Shown in pieces: positions 1-5,964 of a stretch of DNA of 8,521 nt. Source of the DNA: Bacteroidota bacterium (lineage in GTDB: Bacteria > Bacteroidota > Bacteroidia > Flavobacteriales > Flavobacteriaceae); the NCBI GenBank assembly GCA_023437485.1, contig JAEZGB010000016.1:1-8521 (forward strand), read 5' to 3'. The notes below the pieces were generated by a model, which did no database searches, was not told the DNA's origin, and saw nothing but the letters and a program-made list of their open reading frames with translations. The translations under genes were made by a program, and so were the position numbers. Positions within the stretch are counted from its first letter, which is position 1. Each line of letters begins with the position of its first letter.

Positions 1-427
1 GCCCAAGATAAGAGCCGGTAGTGGAGCCCAGGTCCAGGTTTCCGGAGGGCATTCCCAAATAATGAAGGGCCGCCACGTAAACCAATGTCGGCACCAGGGC
101 CAGGACGATCAGGGCAAAAGCGCCCAGAAACTTTCCGCCAACTATTTGCCAGATGCCAATGGGGCGGGTAAGCAACAGCTCCAATGTTCCCAATCGGCGT
201 TCATCTGAAAGGCTTCGCATGGTCACGGCCGGGATCAGGAAGATCAGGATCCAGGGCGCCAGGGTAAAAAACGGGCTCAGGTCAGCAAAGCCACTTTTGA
301 GAATGTTGAACTCGCCTTCAAATACCCAAAGGAACAGTCCGTTGAGCAAAAGAAACACGGCAATGACCAGATAACCGGTAGCCGAACCGAAAAAGGATTT
401 GATTTCCCTTACTAAAATTGATTTCAT
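1..427 (-). CDS. gldF: GldF, gliding-motility ABC transporter permease (5' part)
   Basis: This is the N-terminal 142 codons of an integral membrane permease; the gene runs off the left edge of the window. I translated it from the ATG at 425-427. It begins MKSILVREIKSFFGSATGYL and contains the stretch LSPFFTLAPWILIFLIPAVT followed by MRSLSDERRLGTLELLLTRP, which I recognise as Flavobacterium GldF. Hydrophobic segments lie at about residues 19-36, 57-69 and 98-119. The SDERRLGTLELLLTRP loop is the usual cytoplasmic coupling region of ABC-2 type permeases. In the family, GldF works with the ATPase GldA and with GldG, and these are linked to gliding in Flavobacterium; the transported substrate is not known. 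gldG would be expected beyond the left edge. About 100 residues are missing, judging by a usual length near 240. A promoter sits just upstream, so it can be transcribed apart from the two genes before it. Confidence 0.93.
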   Translation of the reverse strand, partial: MKSILVREIKSFFGSATGYLVIAVFLLLNGLFLWVFEGEFNILKSGFADLSPFFTLAPWILIFLIPAVTMRSLSDERRLGTLELLLTRPIGIWQIVGGKFLGAFALIVLALVPTLVYVAALHYLGMPSGNLDLGSTTGSYLG

Positions 428-434
428 CGAGGTC

Positions 435-464
435 CAAAGTTAGGTATTCCCGCGCAATGCACAA
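435..464 (-). promoter_or_regulatory. Promoter of gldF (Bacteroidota type)
   Basis: Reading the minus strand, TTG (464-462) is followed after 19 nt by TAACTTTG (442-435), a full match to the Bacteroidota -7 box TAnnTTTG with ideal spacing. It fills the 37-bp gap between the ABM-fold gene and gldF. The predicted transcript start (about 4-7 nt past the -7 box) lies almost at the gldF ATG, so the mRNA would have nearly no 5' leader. The start point itself is inferred. Confidence 0.6.
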
Positions 465-770
465 TTAATCCAACCGAACCAGCCGGGTGGTGCTCCAGGC
501 CATTGGCTTTTCATTGAACAGGGTTTTGGTGTAGGCCCACACATCATTGAACACCGCTGACTTTCGGTATGCCTCAAGGCTCTCGGGGCCATCCCAGTAA
601 CTGTAAGTGAAAAACACCGACGGATTGTCAATATCGCGGTACAGTTCAAGCAAACGGTTTCCGGGGGAGTTTCGTATCTGTTGTTTGATAAGTTCAAAAT
701 TGGCCAGAAAATCCGGCACGGCGTCAGGCCTGAAAGAGAGCCGTACAATTCGTATTAGTTCAGTTTGCAT
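465..770 (-). CDS. Small ABM-fold (antibiotic biosynthesis monooxygenase-like) protein
   Basis: This is a 101-residue single-domain protein. It starts MQTELIRIVRLSFRPDAVPD and has the pattern of the dimeric alpha/beta-barrel ABM family: an opening beta strand with RIVRLSF, a helix (AVPDFLANFELIKQQIRNSP), then LLELYRDIDNP, the strand FFTYSYWDGPESLEAY, and a closing helix around FNDVWAYTKTLFNEKP. Members include quinol monooxygenases of the YgiN type and many proteins of unknown reaction, so the substrate cannot be given. No signal peptide is seen, so it should be cytoplasmic. The start ATG shares one base with the stop codon of the SAM enzyme gene upstream (TGATG), which implies one mRNA and coupled translation. 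The usual length for the family is about 95-105 residues, so it looks complete. Confidence 0.75.
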   Translation of the reverse strand: MQTELIRIVRLSFRPDAVPDFLANFELIKQQIRNSPGNRLLELYRDIDNPSVFFTYSYWDGPESLEAYRKSAVFNDVWAYTKTLFNEKPMAWSTTRLVRLD

Positions 771-1615
771 CAGGAAAAATATAACGTTAGGGTATCGCGG
801 TACTGGATGCCCAAAAGGCTGGATGCCGTTCCTACCGTATCGGGGTTGGCTTTGAACAGGCCGATTTCAAGATAATCGGCTTCGTTGAATATCGCGATTT
901 TGTTTCCCTCATAATCCTTTAACGGATAATCCAGGTCAACACCGATGTCGGAATACCGCGAGTGGATTCGCCGCAGATTGTTCTTATTGCCTTTGAGCGA
1001 TCCGCCCAACACGATTTCAAACTCGCGCCCGGCGCCCACTTCATTGAACATTCGCCGCGAGATATTGGTGACGATATTGCCCAGATGGTCAACGTAGATC
1101 ACATACCCCTTTATGGTGGAACGGTCAGCCGATACAACGGGCTGGAGCTCGGTTGGGCGCTTGATCTGGGTTGTTTCCTTTCCAATCACGTTGAGCAGCC
1201 CGCCGCGGGCCAGGTGGCAAGATACCCAAACCAGCACGTCCAGATCAGAAGCGGGTTGCGGGATCTTGTCGTGGATATTGATGGCGACAATTTTCTCGGG
1301 CACGGTCTTTTGCGCGATAAGGCCCGGGATACCATTGTCGGCACATACAAAAAAATGCCCGTTCCATTCCATGGCAATGTGCTGGGTTTCCCGATTGAGT
1401 TCGGCATCGACTCCAATTAAGTGTACCGTACCGTGGGGAAATGCCGAATAGGCCGACGAGACAATGTAGCTTGCTTCGGCAGTGTTGAATGGATCAATTT
1501 GGTGAGAGATGTCAACTATTTTGGTATCAGGATTTTGGGATAGTATCCTGCCCTTGATTGCCCCCACAAAATGGTCCTTTGATCCGTAATCGGTAGTAAG
1601 GGTAATTATTGACAT
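770..1615 (-). CDS. SAM hydroxide adenosyltransferase (DUF62 family)
   Basis: This 281-residue protein belongs to the DUF62 family, which also holds the SAM chlorinase and fluorinase. Ordinary members hydrolyse S-adenosylmethionine to adenosine and methionine in the cytoplasm. Visible signatures are the N-terminal ITLTTDYGSKDHFVGAIKG (residues 4-22), DISHQIDPFN (35-44), HLIGVDAELN (65-74), CADNGIPGLI (91-100), the His of VSCHLARGG (H134), and the C-terminal GYVIYVDHLGNIVTNI (170-185) typical of its barrel domain. D70 and H134 match two members of the known Asp-Arg-His triad. The usual DPGVGT loop after the Asp is replaced by DAELNRE, so the Arg position is uncertain. I chose the ATG at 1613-1615 over one 10 codons upstream because the family begins there and because a promoter lies at 1648-1677, which would put the upstream ATG outside the transcript. 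It overlaps the next gene by one base. Confidence 0.85.
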   Translation of the reverse strand: MSIITLTTDYGSKDHFVGAIKGRILSQNPDTKIVDISHQIDPFNTAEASYIVSSAYSAFPHGTVHLIGVDAELNRETQHIAMEWNGHFFVCADNGIPGLIAQKTVPEKIVAINIHDKIPQPASDLDVLVWVSCHLARGGLLNVIGKETTQIKRPTELQPVVSADRSTIKGYVIYVDHLGNIVTNISRRMFNEVGAGREFEIVLGGSLKGNKNNLRRIHSRYSDIGVDLDYPLKDYEGNKIAIFNEADYLEIGLFKANPDTVGTASSLLGIQYRDTLTLYFS

Positions 1616-1647
1616 AAAATTGTTTAAAAGTATAATCGGAGCCAATC

Positions 1648-1677
1648 CGAATTTACTTAAATTTGAGTGATTGCAAA
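1648..1677 (-). promoter_or_regulatory. Probable promoter of the SAM enzyme-ABM operon
   Basis: On the minus strand, TTTG (1677-1674) is followed after 18 nt by TAAATTCG (1655-1648), seven of eight bases of TAnnTTTG. The predicted start would fall near 1641-1644 and give a leader of about 28 nt before the ATG at 1615. One mismatch in the -7 box lowers confidence. Confidence 0.4.
1658..1665 (+). promoter_or_regulatory. Possible -7 box of phoH
   Basis: TAAATTTG on the plus strand fully matches TAnnTTTG and lies about 50 bp before the phoH TTG start. No clear TTG is present 17-23 nt upstream, so the -33 element is missing or degenerate. It lies two bases from the opposite-facing -7 box of the SAM enzyme gene. 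Confidence 0.35.
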
Positions 1678-1714
1678 GCTAATGATTATTGGCATTAATT
1701 AAATACTCTCCCGT

Positions 1715-2665
1715 TTGAACGAAAGAATTATTGAACTCGTTGATATCGCGCCAAAAGAGTTTTGGGGCGCCCAGGATGTCCATCTGGAAACCATTAAAAA
1801 ATACTACCCCAAGCTCAAAATCGTCGCCCGGGGAACCACCATCAAGGCTTTTGGCGAAAAGGAAGTGCTGGATGAATTCGAGAACCGGTTCAACCGCCTG
1901 ATGCAGCATTTTAGCCGTTATCAGCGCATTGACGACAACGTGATTGAGCGCGTGATCCAGAGCAATTCCCAGGAAGAACAGCGCATGCCTGATCACGACA
2001 AGATCCTTGTGCACGGCATTGGAGGCAAGCTAATCAAGGCCCTGACGCCCAACCAGCAACGGCTTGTTGACATGGTTCACAAAAACGATATGGTATTCGC
2101 CGTTGGTCCTGCCGGAACGGGAAAAACCTACACCGGGGTCGCACTCGCGGTCAAGGCCCTTAAGGAAAAGCAGGTTCGCCGAATCATTTTGACGCGCCCG
2201 GCCGTTGAAGCAGGCGAGAACCTGGGGTTCCTTCCCGGTGACATGAAGGAGAAACTCGATCCGTACATGCAGCCACTTTACGACGCGCTAAGGGATATGC
2301 TGCCGCCACAGACCCTGGAAGATTACATCCTTAAAGGCATCATCCAAATCGCACCGCTGGCCTTTATGCGCGGGCGGACGCTGGACCATGCCTTTGTGAT
2401 CCTGGACGAGGCACAAAACACCACGCACAACCAGATGAAAATGTTTCTGACCCGGATGGGGAAGAACGCCAAGTTCATTATCACCGGTGATCCGGGCCAG
2501 GTGGATTTGCCCCGCAGGACCATTTCAGGACTTAAGGAAGCATTGCTTATCCTGAAAGATGTTGACGGCGTTGGGATCCTGTATCTGGACGATAAGGACA
2601 TCGTGCGCCACCGGTTGGTCAAGAAAATCATCGACGCCTACAAACGCATCGAGAACAACGATTAG
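1715..2665 (+). CDS. phoH: PhoH family ATPase (PhoH-like)
   Basis: This is a 316-residue cytoplasmic P-loop NTPase of the PhoH family; its exact role is unsettled in the literature (an RNA-related ATPase or helicase-like function is proposed). The N-terminal part (residues 1-95) is the KH-like PhoH N region, with KLKIVARGTTIKAFGEKEVL near 34-53. The ATPase core has Walker A GPAGTGKT (131-138), TRPAVEAGENLGFLPGD (160-176), Walker B VILDEAQN (228-235), the sensor-like ITGDPGQVDLP (256-266), and a C-terminal DKDIVRHRLV (293-302). Length and motifs match full flavobacterial PhoH. The start is TTG at 1715: an in-frame TAA at 1700-1702 closes the frame upstream, no ATG occurs before residue 63, and the family N-terminus (NERIIELVDIAPKEF) begins right here. 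Its stop overlaps the stop of the convergent downstream gene by a few bases. Confidence 0.95.
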   Translation: MNERIIELVDIAPKEFWGAQDVHLETIKKYYPKLKIVARGTTIKAFGEKEVLDEFENRFNRLMQHFSRYQRIDDNVIERVIQSNSQEEQRMPDHDKILVHGIGGKLIKALTPNQQRLVDMVHKNDMVFAVGPAGTGKTYTGVALAVKALKEKQVRRIILTRPAVEAGENLGFLPGDMKEKLDPYMQPLYDALRDMLPPQTLEDYILKGIIQIAPLAFMRGRTLDHAFVILDEAQNTTHNQMKMFLTRMGKNAKFIITGDPGQVDLPRRTISGLKEALLILKDVDGVGILYLDDKDIVRHRLVKKIIDAYKRIENND

Positions 2666-3672
2666 CGGAAGAGGTTCAGGAAATCGTTGTAGGTCATCTT
2701 CAACGATCCCACATAACTTAGGTTCCGGCCTTCTTTGGCGGGTATGCCATCATAAACGGTATAGTATCCGGCATCGGTTTTCTGGATATCTAGATGGTGC
2801 ATGCCAAAAGTGAATTGGGGAATATGCGACTGGCCTTTCAGGTACATCTTTTTGGATCGTTCAACCGTGTAGTCATCGCCGCTGAACCGAAATTCATAAA
2901 GCGAGACGCCCGAGCCGTATCCGTTGCTATGGTTCTGTACGGGCAACATTAACTTTCCACTGTCGACAAAAAACCTGCCGGCCGGCCTGCTCTCGCTTCC
3001 CGACAGCGCAATGTGCTTTTGATGGGGGCGCCATTTGCCTCGCAGTGAATCGGATGTGTAGACCATCATCTTTAAATTTGGGTCCGCAGCAACGATTATG
3101 TTCAGGCTATCCGAAAGGTAAATGGACGGATCCTTGAGCTTCACATTGTGAATCAGGGTGTCTAGTGGTTTCCAGTCAAAGGGAAATCGTTTTGATTCAT
3201 ATAAAATCACGTGGCCCGATCCCTGGGCTTCCGGGAGCATAAAGAACGATCCTTTATGCCTGAAGACCTGCGGATAGGAAAGGTGAAAATTCTCCGAAAG
3301 CACATCCCCGCCGTATTTGTATGTCCTGCCGTCATCAGAAATCAGGACACCGATGGAGGCGTGCGGGTCATAAAATTTCTTATGCTCGAAAAAGAGGTAA
3401 TATTTGCCCTTATCAAAAAGAAAAAAGGGGTCGGCGAGGAATTCGGTGTCGGGAATTTGCGCCGAAAGTTTGCCGGGTCCGTAAATTTGCGCAGGATTGA
3501 CTTTAAAGTTATCGGGAATATCCGCAAAGTGCGAATATCCTACCGACCAGAATCCGGCGCGGCCCGTGAAAAACGGATTTTGCAAATGGAGCGCAAGAAT
3601 GCCCACACCAACAATGAAGGCCGCAAGAAGCCATTTTTTAGGATTTATTCGGAAAAGCTTTTTATGTTTCAT
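2662..3672 (-). CDS. Membrane-anchored five-bladed beta-propeller protein, GINT1-N/GH43-like
   Basis: This 336-residue protein has a positively charged N-terminus (KHKK) and one hydrophobic segment at about residues 14-30, which should act as a signal anchor holding the rest in the periplasm. From about residue 75 it has the repeated blades of the family annotated as the glucosamine inositolphosphorylceramide transferase 1 N-terminal domain, related to GH43-type propellers: ADPFFLFDKGKYYLFFE (80-96), SIGVLISDDGRTY (106-118), HLSYPQVFRHKGSFFMLPEA (130-149), LKDPSIYLSDSLNIIVAADP (179-198), ESRPAGRFF (227-235) and FGMHHLDI (289-296). In other bacteria such domains are often found with glycan or cell-surface polysaccharide genes; the substrate here is unknown. 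It is convergent with phoH and overlaps its tail, and it is divergent from purC. No good promoter is seen upstream. Enzymatic activity is not shown by the sequence. Confidence 0.75.
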   Translation of the reverse strand: MKHKKLFRINPKKWLLAAFIVGVGILALHLQNPFFTGRAGFWSVGYSHFADIPDNFKVNPAQIYGPGKLSAQIPDTEFLADPFFLFDKGKYYLFFEHKKFYDPHASIGVLISDDGRTYKYGGDVLSENFHLSYPQVFRHKGSFFMLPEAQGSGHVILYESKRFPFDWKPLDTLIHNVKLKDPSIYLSDSLNIIVAADPNLKMMVYTSDSLRGKWRPHQKHIALSGSESRPAGRFFVDSGKLMLPVQNHSNGYGSGVSLYEFRFSGDDYTVERSKKMYLKGQSHIPQFTFGMHHLDIQKTDAGYYTVYDGIPAKEGRNLSYVGSLKMTYNDFLNLFR

Positions 3673-3986
3673 TCGGTAAAACTAAGATTTATCCGTACGA
3701 GTATCACTGCCGGGAGTTTTTGGAAAACCATTGGAACTGCATTAACGAAAGCGGCGCGGTGAATGAAATCGGGAGCCAGGGAATAATACAATGGGCAAGA
3801 GAAAACGGAACAACCGGTTCGCCTCCCGGGCGGCCAGGATTCTTGCGTTGGAACCTGCATATGCGACAATTTTTTGTCAAAATTATTATTTTCAGGCATT
3901 TAGCAATCGCCAAAGCAAAAAAAATTAGAGGCCCCATCCATTTGAGGCCTTGGAATGAAAAAAGTATTTTTGCACAAACAACACAA
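3673..3986. other. Intergenic region between propeller gene and purC
   Basis: This gene-free stretch of about 310 bp separates two divergent genes. It holds the purC promoter near its right end and a weak hairpin (GACAA-TTTT-TTGTC, 3865-3878). The purC frame stays open across most of it, but that reads like chance: the translated extension (89 codons, not starting with ATG) has no family match I recognise. No clear promoter for the minus-strand gene was found. Apart from these I see nothing in it. Confidence 0.6.
3941..3972 (+). promoter_or_regulatory. Promoter of purC
   Basis: TTTG (3941-3944), a 20-nt spacer and TATTTTTG (3965-3972) match the Bacteroidota -33/-7 consensus fully. The predicted start near 3977-3979 leaves only about 8-10 nt before the ATG at 3987. 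This also excludes the longer open frame upstream as coding sequence of purC. Confidence 0.65.
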
Positions 3987-4937
3987 ATGAACACCATCAC
4001 AACTACTAATTTCAATTTTCCCAAACAAAAATCGGTTTATCGCGGCAAAGTCCGTGAAGTCTATAATATTGACGACACCCTGCTGGTCATGATCGCGACC
4101 GACCGGCTATCGGCGTTTGACGTCGTGCTTCCGCGCGGTATTCCGTATAAGGGCCAAATACTGAACCAGATCGCGACACAGTTTATGCAGCTCACTTCTG
4201 ATATTGTGCCCAACTGGCTGATAGCCACGCCCGATCCCAATGTTGCGGTTGGGCATCTTTGCAAGCCGTTTAAAGTGGAAATGGTGATTCGAGGTTATCT
4301 TTCGGGCCATGCCGCCAGGGAGTATGCGCTTGGGAAAAGACAAATTTGCGGTGTGGAGATGCAGGAAGGAATGAGGGAAAACGATGCGTTTGAGAGCCCC
4401 ATCATCACGCCGACCACCAAAGCCGATATGGGCCTTCACGATCAGGATATTTCCCGTGAAGAAATACTGGAACGGGGCATTGTCAGTGCAGAAGATTACG
4501 AAATACTTGAAAGTTATACCCGGGCGCTGTATCAAAGAGGGTCTGAAATCGCGGCCAAAAGAGGGCTGATCTTGGTGGACACCAAATATGAGTTTGGAAA
4601 AAAGCCCGACGGCACGATTGTCCTGATCGATGAGATCCACACGCCTGACTCGTCCCGTTATTTCTACGCCGAGGGATACGCGCAGCGCCAGGCCAATGGC
4701 GAGCCACAAAAGCAATTGTCAAAGGAATTCGTCAGGCAATGGCTTATTTCAAAGGGATTCCAGGGACAGCCCGGGCAAGAGGTGCCAGAGATGACCGACG
4801 AGTACGTGGCATCGGTGTCAGCCCGCTATATTGAACTCTACGAGCAAATCATGGGCGTGAAGTTTGATCCTGCACCGCTTAAAAACCTGCACCAGCGGAT
4901 TGACGATAATGTGCGGAACTTCCTGACCAACCGTTAA
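3987..4937 (+). CDS. purC: SAICAR synthase (phosphoribosylaminoimidazole-succinocarboxamide synthase)
   Basis: PurC joins CAIR and aspartate, using ATP, to give SAICAR in de novo purine synthesis; it is cytoplasmic. The 316-residue product shows the family motifs in order: YRGKVREVY (18-26, nucleotide binding), ATDRLSAFDVVLP (37-49), MVIRGYLSGHA (99-109), TPTTKAD (141-147), ILVDTKYEFG (195-204) and DEIHTPDSSRYF (215-226). This is the longer PurC type seen in Bacteroidota and eukaryote-like forms, not the roughly 240-residue enterobacterial one. I place the start at the ATG of MNTITTTNFNFPKQ, since family similarity begins just after it and a promoter precedes it closely; the in-frame opening 89 codons upstream is rejected. 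It stands alone and is not in a purine operon here. No terminator is obvious after it, so the next gene, 86 bp downstream, may be partly read through. Confidence 0.96.
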   Translation: MNTITTTNFNFPKQKSVYRGKVREVYNIDDTLLVMIATDRLSAFDVVLPRGIPYKGQILNQIATQFMQLTSDIVPNWLIATPDPNVAVGHLCKPFKVEMVIRGYLSGHAAREYALGKRQICGVEMQEGMRENDAFESPIITPTTKADMGLHDQDISREEILERGIVSAEDYEILESYTRALYQRGSEIAAKRGLILVDTKYEFGKKPDGTIVLIDEIHTPDSSRYFYAEGYAQRQANGEPQKQLSKEFVRQWLISKGFQGQPGQEVPEMTDEYVASVSARYIELYEQIMGVKFDPAPLKNLHQRIDDNVRNFLTNR

Positions 4938-5023
4938 AATTTTGTTATAAGAAATTGATAATGTAACAACTGGGTAGCGCTTCCGTCTACTTCACAATCG
5001 TTAATCTAATTACATCATCAATC

Positions 5024-5395
5024 ATGAAAAAAACAATCGTAACACTCGGAATCGTGCTCTGTACTTTTGGAGCACAGGCATTTGAATCATCTGCCCCCGC
5101 AACTTTTGAACAACATTTGGCGGTATCGTCGGCCACACCGCTGGCAATCGCAATTTCGCGAGGCGACACTGAAGCCGTGAAAAAATTCATTGAATACGGA
5201 GTTGATGTCAACGAAACTTCAAACGGAATGACTCCGCTGATGATCGCTGCCCGTTACAACCGCGTTGACATTATAGAGTTTCTTTTGGAAAAGGGAGCTA
5301 ACCCCAGGGTGAAAACCGAGAGAGGTTGGACTGCCCTCCGCTACGCCGAGCTTTCAAATGCCACCGATGCGGTTGCATTGTTAAGCAAGAAGTAA
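5024..5395 (+). CDS. Small secreted ankyrin-repeat protein
   Basis: This 123-residue protein has a clear signal peptide (MKKTIVTLGIVLCTFGAQA, cleavage likely after residue 19), so it should be exported to the periplasm or beyond. After a short linker it has about three ankyrin repeats: TPLAIAISRGDTEAVKKFIE (38-57) with YGVDVNE after it, TPLMIAARYNRVDIIEFLLE (70-89) with KGANPRV, and a final, shorter WTALRYAELSNATDAVALL (102-120). Ankyrin repeats bind other proteins; the partner is not indicated. Short exported ankyrin proteins are common in Flavobacteriaceae, and no specific function is known to me. No promoter with a good -7 box is visible in the 86 bp upstream, so it may be expressed partly from purC. 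A hairpin terminator follows its stop codon directly. Confidence 0.85.
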   Translation: MKKTIVTLGIVLCTFGAQAFESSAPATFEQHLAVSSATPLAIAISRGDTEAVKKFIEYGVDVNETSNGMTPLMIAARYNRVDIIEFLLEKGANPRVKTERGWTALRYAELSNATDAVALLSKK

Positions 5396-5397
5396 TT

Positions 5398-5428
5398 AAG
5401 GGGCGTCAAAAGGCGCCCTTTCATTTAC
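5398..5428 (+). terminator. Hairpin terminator after ankyrin gene
   Basis: AAGGGGCGTC (5398-5407) pairs with GGCGCCCTTT (5412-5421) around an AAAA loop. This gives ten pairs, two of them G-T wobbles, and is followed by a short T-rich run (TCATTT). It starts three bases after the stop codon. Confidence 0.75.
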
Positions 5429-5519
5429 ATCGTTGTAGAGTACCCAGCTCAGTGATTTACTGTTGTTAAAAAAATTATAATTTCTAGTACTATGTGAAGC
5501 ACAATACTGGTTTACGCCA

Positions 5520-5527
5520 TACATTTG
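5520..5527 (+). promoter_or_regulatory. Possible -7 box for the 114-residue secreted protein gene
   Basis: TACATTTG fully matches TAnnTTTG and lies 47 bp before the ATG at 5575, giving a leader of about 40 nt. The best -33 candidate (TGTG, 5493-5496) is poor. It lies inside a longer open frame beginning with GTG at 5494, which argues against that earlier start. Confidence 0.4.
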
Positions 5528-5574
5528 TACCATCAATCGGTTATATTAAAAATCATCATCAAAAATTATTAATC

Positions 5575-5919
5575 ATGAAAACGCTAATCACCTTTCTGAG
5601 TTTATTAAGCATTACCTTTGCCAATGCCTCAACCCATGCTGGAGATTCTTTTGTGAAGTATCAAGCGGCCGAAGAGGAAATTATCAATCCTTTTAACAAC
5701 GATCTCAATGTCCTGGACATCAATGATACCATTCGACGGGACCGTGAAATTACCGAAAGCGAACTGGCCATTCCCGAATTGAGCATCGACCAGGTAATCG
5801 CCATGGACATTGAAATTACTGAAGCTGTCCTTCCGGTCTATCAACCTTTGGACTGGAACGTGAACTCAAGCCTTGGCCGGGTCATAAAGCCACTCAGGCA
5901 TTTGAACACCCAACTTTAG
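5575..5919 (+). CDS. Small secreted protein of unknown function
   Basis: I do not recognise this 114-residue protein. It starts with a signal peptide (MKTLITFLSLLSITFANA, cleavage likely near residue 18). The mature part is acidic in its first two thirds, with runs such as AAEEEIINPFNNDLNVLDIND (in part) and DREITESELAIPELSIDQ, and has more basic residues near the end (GRVIKPLRHLNTQL). There is no cysteine, no second membrane segment and no repeat. The ATG at 5575 is preferred to the GTG at 5494 because the signal peptide begins there and a -7 box lies in between. It follows another small exported-protein gene after a terminator, so it is probably a separate transcript, and it ends at a bidirectional terminator. 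It could be a lineage-specific periplasmic protein; nothing shows more than that. Confidence 0.7.
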   Translation: MKTLITFLSLLSITFANASTHAGDSFVKYQAAEEEIINPFNNDLNVLDINDTIRRDREITESELAIPELSIDQVIAMDIEITEAVLPVYQPLDWNVNSSLGRVIKPLRHLNTQL

Positions 5920-5935
5920 TTTAGGCCATGAAGCA

Positions 5936-5964
5936 AAAAAAAGCACCTTAACGGTGCTTTTTTT
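5936..5964. terminator. Bidirectional terminator between convergent genes
   Basis: A 12-bp perfect stem, seven A-T pairs then GCACC/GGTGC (5936-5947 with 5953-5964), encloses a TTAAC loop. The T run on one side and the A run on the other make it a strong intrinsic terminator in both directions. It starts 16 bp after the small secreted-protein gene, and its far arm overlaps the last two bases of the M42 peptidase stop codon. Confidence 0.9.

Noticed and set aside
962..1420. 152-codon open frame opposite the SAM enzyme
   Set aside because: It is an antisense shadow of a gene with clear family motifs.
1616..1645. Earlier ATG for the SAM enzyme (10 extra codons)
   Set aside because: Family similarity starts at MSIITLTTDYG, and the likely transcript start is near this upstream ATG.
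3928..3950. GAGGCC direct repeat / AGGCC-GGCCT stem near the purC promoter
   Set aside because: The stem is 5 bp with a 12-nt loop; too weak to call an operator or riboswitch.
3720..3986. 89-codon in-frame extension of purC upstream
   Set aside because: It does not start with ATG, shows no PurC similarity, and a consensus promoter lies inside it just before the family start.
4107..4715. 202-codon open frame opposite purC
   Set aside because: It is antisense to strongly conserved PurC motifs, with no recognisable product.
5472..5483. AAATTATAATTT palindrome
   Set aside because: A/T-only palindromes of this size arise easily by chance in AT-rich intergenic DNA.
5494..5574. Earlier GTG start for the small secreted protein
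   Set aside because: The signal peptide begins at the ATG at 5575, and a -7 box lies within the proposed extension.
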